21,801 bases of DNA from JALXDT01 sp964634755 (GTDB lineage: Bacteria > Acidobacteriota > Aminicenantia > JAMOAD01), in contig CAZWJH010000037.1 of NCBI GenBank assembly GCA_964634755.1, forward strand, positions 1 to 21,801, written 5' to 3'. Under the pieces are notes generated by a model. The model saw only the letters and a list, made by a program, of their open reading frames with translations, had not been told where the DNA came from and ran no database searches. Shown here piece after piece: positions 17,700 to 21,801 of this stretch. A program made the translations under genes and the position numbers. Every line of letters starts with the position of its first letter. The stretch's first letter is position 1.

Positions 17700-19360
17700 T
17701 TCTTTTTCTTTTTCCTTGTTCCCCATCCACTTGTCCAGAATGTTAAAGCTGCCCACGGTAATTGCCAGATAAGAACAAACATGTAAAAGAAATTAAATGG
17801 AATAGAGTAAACCCACATTTTTGATCTTTTTAAAAAAAGATAGGCCCCGGACATTAAAGTGCTCATTAACAAAATTCCAAACAAGTAGGTAAAGGGAGTT
17901 CCATGTTCAAAAATAGGGACGTAAAGCATAGCTCTTAATACTACTAAAGGACCAAGTAAGGGTAATATAAAGCCTAAATAAAATGATAAAGCCATTAAAG
18001 GTTGCTTTTTCCACATAAACAGTGAAGCCCTTAAACTTTCTCTAAACCAGGATCTTTTCCATCTTGCCTGCTGTTTAAAAAACTCTTTATATTTTTCAGG
18101 AACAATCGTTGTGGTTATTGCTCTTGAATCATAAATTACTTTATGTCTTTTCAAAAGAAAAGTTGTTAAACTTCTGTCATCTCCAAAGGTTGCCTGGTTT
18201 CCAAAAGCTGTTTGATGTTCCCATGCGTCAAGGACTTCCATTAAGTGCTCTCTCCTGTAAGCTGCAAGAGGCCCTGAAAGACAGGTAACAGAATCAAAAA
18301 CACTTTCAGCAGCTTTCATAATGATGAAACTTATATAGTACCTGACCGCTTGCATTTTTGTTAGCATGTTTGTCCATACATTTTCAACATCGCAATGGCC
18401 GCATATACCCGCAACATCCGTATCTGTAAAACCATCAACTATATTTCTCAATGCATTTGGTCTTATAAAGCTATCCGAATCAACAAATATGATAATTTCA
18501 CTATCTGACATTCTAACTCCTGTTGCCATTGCTTCTCTCTTTCCTCTATTCTCACCAAAATCAACAACAACAAGCTCAGGATACTCCTTTTGAGTTTCTT
18601 TCAAAACATCAAGGGTCCCATCTGAACTTCCATCATTAATCACTATAACTTTCATTTTATCACGCGGATATTCAGCTTCCATAATTTGAACGATTGTTCT
18701 TCTTATATGCTCTTCTTCATTGTAAGCTGGAATAATAACTGTTATGTCTGGAAGATCATCATCTGGCCTCTTTTTTGGTGGTTTATAGAATGAAGCAAAT
18801 ATATATCTACTTATCAAATAAGTTCCCACAGCTAAACTGTAAACAAAGATTGGTACATTAAACCAGAACCAATAGATATTTTGTGATTTAACGAGTAAAA
18901 ATAAAACAACTGTGATAAACAAAGTAAGAACAGCGATTATCTGAAGATATTTCCATGCAGATCTTTTTAATTTTTTACTAATTGTATCATCAAATGCTAA
19001 TCCTATTAGTTTTTTATCTTCATCAACAAACTTAATTTCTCCTTCAAAGTTGTAGATACCGGCGGAATACTCTTCAGGCATAGTCCCGTCAGGAATTCTA
19101 AATTTTATCTTTACTTTTTTTTCATCAGGAGGGATGTCAATTCCTCCGATTAATAGTCCTCCTTCTGAAATATCGTATGCTATGGCTTTGTAAACTTTTG
19201 TTCCTTTACCGTTTCCTATATATATTTTGACAGGAAAATTTGATTTATATCTAATGTGTTCTCTTCTGTCACTATAATCAGGTCTGGATCTTGCCCTTTT
19301 CCTTCTATCTTGTTTTACAGTGGGATATAATGGTTTTTTTTCTTCTTTTTTTTTGTTCAT
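17696..19360 (-). CDS. PilZ-domain glycosyltransferase 2, hyaluronan/chitin-synthase-like
   Basis: This 554-residue protein is probably the polymer synthase. An N-terminal PilZ domain (about 30-130) has the c-di-GMP motifs RxxxR (Arg33, Arg37) and DxSxxG (Asp63-Gly67). Two membrane helices (about 138-157 and 162-185) lead into a processive GT-A domain with NDGSSD (242-247), DSD (294-296), SGPL (362-365), GDDR with the catalytic Asp (393-396) and QQARW (430-434). Two or three more membrane helices follow (about 455-540). The segment from CLSGPL through GNQATFGDDR to QQARWKRSWFRES, and the C-terminal WGTRK (546-550), are closer to hyaluronan and chitin synthases than to PgaC or BcsA. A UDP-GlcNAc-using beta-glycan synthase that extrudes its product across the inner membrane is likely. 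No UDP-glucose dehydrogenase is nearby, so hyaluronan itself is not shown. Both ends overlap neighbours as ATGA. Confidence 0.88.
   Translation of the reverse strand: MNKKKEEKKPLYPTVKQDRRKRARSRPDYSDRREHIRYKSNFPVKIYIGNGKGTKVYKAIAYDISEGGLLIGGIDIPPDEKKVKIKFRIPDGTMPEEYSAGIYNFEGEIKFVDEDKKLIGLAFDDTISKKLKRSAWKYLQIIAVLTLFITVVLFLLVKSQNIYWFWFNVPIFVYSLAVGTYLISRYIFASFYKPPKKRPDDDLPDITVIIPAYNEEEHIRRTIVQIMEAEYPRDKMKVIVINDGSSDGTLDVLKETQKEYPELVVVDFGENRGKREAMATGVRMSDSEIIIFVDSDSFIRPNALRNIVDGFTDTDVAGICGHCDVENVWTNMLTKMQAVRYYISFIIMKAAESVFDSVTCLSGPLAAYRREHLMEVLDAWEHQTAFGNQATFGDDRSLTTFLLKRHKVIYDSRAITTTIVPEKYKEFFKQQARWKRSWFRESLRASLFMWKKQPLMALSFYLGFILPLLGPLVVLRAMLYVPIFEHGTPFTYLFGILLMSTLMSGAYLFLKRSKMWVYSIPFNFFYMFVLIWQLPWAALTFWTSGWGTRKKKKK
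19334..19354 (-). repeat. A9 and A8 homopolymer tracts at the synthase start
   Basis: On the coding strand the synthase begins ATGAAC, then nine A (19346-19354), GAAG, and eight A (19334-19341). They encode a Lys/Glu-rich head. Such tracts are prone to slippage, but A/T runs are common in this AT-rich DNA. Confidence 0.9.
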
Positions 19361-20046
19361 TTTCCTCTATTTAGCACTGTAAATTTAAGTCCAGCTAAAA
19401 ATTGCAGATACTTAACTTTATCCTCTGTTAAGTTTAGAATAGATATTTTACCAGTGAGACATAGTCCTCCGGAAAGATTGAGATCTATTCCCATGTTGGC
19501 AATCAATAACCATTGGGAATAAGGTTCTGATTTGTTTAAGAGAACGGTGTACCCTTTTTCTGTCCTAATATTTTCCTCTTTAGCTCCATTTGTGTAATTT
19601 TTCCCTGCTCCAATTGAGAAGTAGGTTTTTAACCCAAAAAGCTTTATTCTGTATCTAAAGTTTAAATAATAGTTATAAAAAGATAGAGTTTCAAAAACAA
19701 AACTATCTCCATCCGACGGGTCTGTTACCCTTAATTTTGTATTCATTGAATAATCAAGGGTAAAGGCTATGTGAAAATTTTTGTAAATCCTTAAACTTAC
19801 TTCACTGCTTACGGTTTTAACTGTGTGAGAAGGGATAACGGGAAAAGAGTTTATTCCTTGCAAATATTCAGTTTCATCTCCTACTTGCGGGATAGCGGTG
19901 ATTCCCATTTGATAGGAAAGAAGGAGCACAGGTTTAAATTCCGAAGTTTCTATATTATTTTCCTGGGAGAAAAGATTTAGATTGAATGAAGACAGAGTAA
20001 AAATGCAAATAAATATAATGATTAAAAGTTTAAAGTTTGTTTTCAT
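19357..20046 (-). CDS. Small outer-membrane beta-barrel protein of the polysaccharide operon
   Basis: This 229-residue protein has a signal peptide (Lys-rich start, hydrophobic stretch about 7-26, SQEN after it). Its mature part consists of amphipathic strands and turns typical of an 8-stranded outer-membrane barrel; FAGLKFTVL forms the last strand. It does not end in the usual terminal Phe but in Asn-Arg-Gly-Lys, because those codons also form the ribosome binding site of the synthase gene. I do not recognise the family. It sits between the M64-like gene and the synthase, overlapping both (TAATG upstream, ATGA downstream), so it is made in step with them. It could be an accessory barrel for export or an anchor for the polymer at the surface; this is inference from context. 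Confidence 0.65.
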   Translation of the reverse strand: MKTNFKLLIIIFICIFTLSSFNLNLFSQENNIETSEFKPVLLLSYQMGITAIPQVGDETEYLQGINSFPVIPSHTVKTVSSEVSLRIYKNFHIAFTLDYSMNTKLRVTDPSDGDSFVFETLSFYNYYLNFRYRIKLFGLKTYFSIGAGKNYTNGAKEENIRTEKGYTVLLNKSEPYSQWLLIANMGIDLNLSGGLCLTGKISILNLTEDKVKYLQFLAGLKFTVLNRGK

Positions 20047-21728
20047 TATCTTCCTCTGTTAAATTTCCCTTTGCCTATTTCAAACTCTGGGAAGGTGTAG
20101 TAATAGTGATTATCATAGAATTTTCTTATGAATCCTGTTGTCCCTTTTATTTCACCAACAATTGCTACCTTTACAGTATGTTTTCCGGCTTTTAAAAAAG
20201 AGGTATTTAATGAAATTTCTCTCTTTCCGTCACTTCCTTCTATCGGTTTATCATCAAGTAACCAAACTATATTGGGGGTATCAAACATTGACAAAATAAC
20301 TTCATCGATACTAATAGAAAACTTCAAAAAAGGAGTATCTTCCGGTTGAATAACCTCTTCACCAGTTGTTACATTGGAAGTTGCTGAGGTGTATGGAGTT
20401 AACCAATTATCAAGCAAAGTTATTGTAAAGTATTCCCTACATACCTTACAAAAATCCCATAAATCACCGTGTAATACACACTTTTCTTGAGGTCTGTAAT
20501 AATGGCATTTGTAATCATAAGCACCTTCAAAAGCTCCCACTACATTTTTATAGAAAAGATTATTTGGAGTTGGTAAGGGAGTGGAATCATAAATCCAGTG
20601 TTTCCACGGGATTAAATCTTTGTCTATGAAAACTGTTACATTTTTTGCTGATATTATCTCTTTTGGCTCTTTATCTTTACAGTTATCAGTCGTATCAAAT
20701 TCATTATAGAGCCCTCCTCCGATACTTGATCTTGAAAAAGCCCTCAAAAGAACATTTCCACAGGAGTCTTTTCTTATTATAATAGACCAGTAGGAAGACA
20801 TGCTGCTCCACGGATAATCTTTTACTACAAAAACATAAATGTCTGGTGCTATCGGTATGAATTTTTTAACAAAATTGTCAAGCCATTCCTTACATGCATC
20901 TCCCATACAGGCTGTTTCCTGTTGCCAGTCCATTGGGAAATTTGCGATGTCGAGATAATGAAAATTAAACATTCTTTTGAATTCCTTTATTGGCGAAGCA
21001 TCAAAAAATGTTCTTCTATCTGTCCACCCCCCCCAGCATACATTGTAGAGCATAAAATTGATTGATTTGTGAAAGGATTCAAATTCCTCCTTACTGTACT
21101 GAACAGGTATAAAAACCACATCAACTCTTCTTATTTCATTACCATTATCAATGAATTTTTTATGAGAAATGATTTTGGCACTATTTATATTTTTTAATTT
21201 TAATGAAACCTTTTTCCTCTTTACATTTCTTAAAGTAAAAATTATTTTTTTTATTTCAAAGGTATTTTTACTCTCATTCATCTTTCTCTCCAAAGGAATA
21301 AAAGGCAATGTTTTTACATTATTTAAGTCATAAAAAGATACTTTTTCAAACTTTATACTGGAAGGTATATTAACAGAAAATAGGCTTTCTTTTAAAAACT
21401 CTTCTTTTGCTTTAAAAGGCGTATAAGGGGTATCGAGATCATAAGATTTTCTCAAAGGATTAAATACTCTGGTCTTAAAAACAATATTTTGTCGGTGATT
21501 ATAAAATACTATTTCCCAATCCCCCACTTTTGGGAATTTATAAAATTTTTGATTTATACATTTTTCCCCCATATATTTAATTTCACCCTTACTATATTTA
21601 AAAAAAAGCTTTTTTAGTGTAAAGGAATTCATAGTAAATGTAAAACTAATAGTCAATAGCAAAAAAAGCAATAATTTTTTAATAATACACTTCTCCCCTT
21701 TTACCAATAGAAAAAAATTCTTCTTCAT
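20046..21728 (-). CDS. Secreted M64 peptidase-like protein lacking the zinc motif (predicted pseudoenzyme)
   Basis: This 560-residue product has an N-terminal hydrophobic export signal (about 17-32). Its plan resembles M64 (IgA-peptidase type) metallopeptidases. VVFIPVQYSKEEF (204-216) matches the opening strand of that fold. APDIYVFVVKD (294-304) precedes the active-site region. VGAFEGA (397-403), YYRPQEKC (410-417) and FCKVC (426-430) match its conserved C-terminal Cys block. Residues 480-550 form an Ig-like tail. The active-site helix, normally HExxH followed by GGLxDE, reads FSRSS (331-335) then IGGGLYNE, so both zinc His and the Glu are gone while the flanking GGL..E remains. It is the first gene of the operon, right behind the promoter. 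A protein- or glycan-binding role at the surface is possible. The M64 link rests on motif recall and should be checked by profile search. Confidence 0.6.
   Translation of the reverse strand: MKKNFFLLVKGEKCIIKKLLLFLLLTISFTFTMNSFTLKKLFFKYSKGEIKYMGEKCINQKFYKFPKVGDWEIVFYNHRQNIVFKTRVFNPLRKSYDLDTPYTPFKAKEEFLKESLFSVNIPSSIKFEKVSFYDLNNVKTLPFIPLERKMNESKNTFEIKKIIFTLRNVKRKKVSLKLKNINSAKIISHKKFIDNGNEIRRVDVVFIPVQYSKEEFESFHKSINFMLYNVCWGGWTDRRTFFDASPIKEFKRMFNFHYLDIANFPMDWQQETACMGDACKEWLDNFVKKFIPIAPDIYVFVVKDYPWSSMSSYWSIIIRKDSCGNVLLRAFSRSSIGGGLYNEFDTTDNCKDKEPKEIISAKNVTVFIDKDLIPWKHWIYDSTPLPTPNNLFYKNVVGAFEGAYDYKCHYYRPQEKCVLHGDLWDFCKVCREYFTITLLDNWLTPYTSATSNVTTGEEVIQPEDTPFLKFSISIDEVILSMFDTPNIVWLLDDKPIEGSDGKREISLNTSFLKAGKHTVKVAIVGEIKGTTGFIRKFYDNHYYYTFPEFEIGKGKFNRGR
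21027..21034 (-). repeat. G8 homopolymer (coding strand) in the first gene of the polysaccharide operon
   Basis: Eight consecutive C on the + strand give G8 on the coding strand, spanning the Trp-Gly-Gly codons at residues 232-234 of the M64-like protein. Poly-G runs of this length are unexpected in DNA this AT-rich and are classic slippage sites. Confidence 0.95.
21693..21698 (-). promoter_or_regulatory. Internal Shine-Dalgarno-like GGGGAG near the start of the M64-like gene
   Basis: On the coding strand GGGGAG (21698-21693) lies 6 bases before an in-frame ATT (21686). The annotated ATG at 21728 has only AAAGG with poor spacing. Starting at ATT would give a short, standard signal peptide, but ATT starts are very rare, so ATG is kept. 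Confidence 0.35.
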
Positions 21729-21755
21729 TTTATAACCTTTTATTAGTCCATTTAC

Positions 21756-21784
21756 AATATAGCACTTTTAAACGGTAGTGTCAA
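21756..21784 (-). promoter_or_regulatory. Consensus sigma70-type promoter of the polysaccharide operon
   Basis: On the minus strand TTGACA (21784-21779) and TATATT (21761-21756) are separated by exactly 17 bases. This is a perfect -35 and a five-of-six -10. Transcription should begin near 21749, leaving about 20 bases before ATG at 21728. No other promoter of similar quality was noticed within the five overlapping genes, so it probably serves all of them. Confidence 0.8.
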
Positions 21785-21801
21785 TAATTAATAAAATAGT
21801 T

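Noticed and set aside
17700..17756. Longer N-terminus for the deacetylase-like protein starting at 17756
   Set aside because: It would overlap the synthase gene by about 60 bases and put a polar MGSFN...EKEKE head before the membrane anchor; the ATGA junction at 17696-17699 is consistent with the other operon junctions.
17696..19360. Calling the synthase a true hyaluronan synthase (hasA) or PgaC
   Set aside because: The motifs lean towards hyaluronan/chitin synthases, but these share WGTR and GDDR features, no UDP-glucose dehydrogenase gene is present, and the operon layout is Pga-like; the polymer cannot be fixed from sequence.

Overview
The window is AT-rich (roughly 30 % G+C by eye) and gene-dense. 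It reads as a diderm (Gram-negative-type) bacterium: several products have Sec signal peptides and end in aromatic-terminated beta-barrels, and one protein carries SPOR-type peptidoglycan-binding repeats. I cannot name the species. The gene content (TPR-tailed polymerases, bacterial TMTC-like proteins, a divergent capsule or exopolysaccharide operon) would fit an uncultivated or poorly studied low-GC lineage.

Region 1 (1-7153, + strand) holds four consecutive polytopic membrane proteins, each with a soluble C-terminal TPR tail. The first two are O-antigen ligase/polymerase-like (Wzy_C); the first is cut by the left edge. The next two are tandem paralogues resembling the TMTC/GT-C class of lipid-linked-sugar-dependent glycosyltransferases. 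The first three genes overlap at their stops and starts. The fourth follows after 60 bases and appears to use a TTG start with a good ribosome binding site. Together they look like a surface-glycan polymerisation or protein-glycosylation module.

Region 2 (7245-10278, + strand) is a short operon behind a recognisable sigma70-type promoter: a PutP-like sodium:solute symporter, a small outer-membrane beta-barrel protein, and an exonuclease III (Xth) family nuclease with all catalytic residues. Its last stop codon touches the stop codon of the converging operon with no base between them.

Region 3 (10279-21801, - strand) is the most interesting part. A consensus promoter (TTGACA, 17 bases, TATATT) drives five genes joined by TAATG or ATGA overlaps: an M64-peptidase-like secreted protein that has lost its HExxH zinc site; a small outer-membrane barrel; an N-terminal PilZ domain fused to a hyaluronan/chitin-synthase-like family 2 glycosyltransferase; a membrane-anchored protein with a degenerate NodB/PgaB-like deacetylase domain, a ConA-like domain and three SPOR repeats; and a 1551-residue TPR protein with a second degenerate deacetylase domain and a C-terminal outer-membrane barrel. 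The layout parallels pgaABC (porin with TPR, deacetylase, synthase). However, the synthase is of hyaluronan/chitin-synthase type, both deacetylase domains lack metal ligands, and an apparently dead peptidase leads the operon. I infer a c-di-GMP-responsive synthesis and export system for a beta-linked amino-sugar polymer in which several former enzymes act as binding or scaffold modules. A G8 tract in the first gene might also make the operon phase-variable. No tRNA, rRNA, CRISPR array or insertion sequence was seen.
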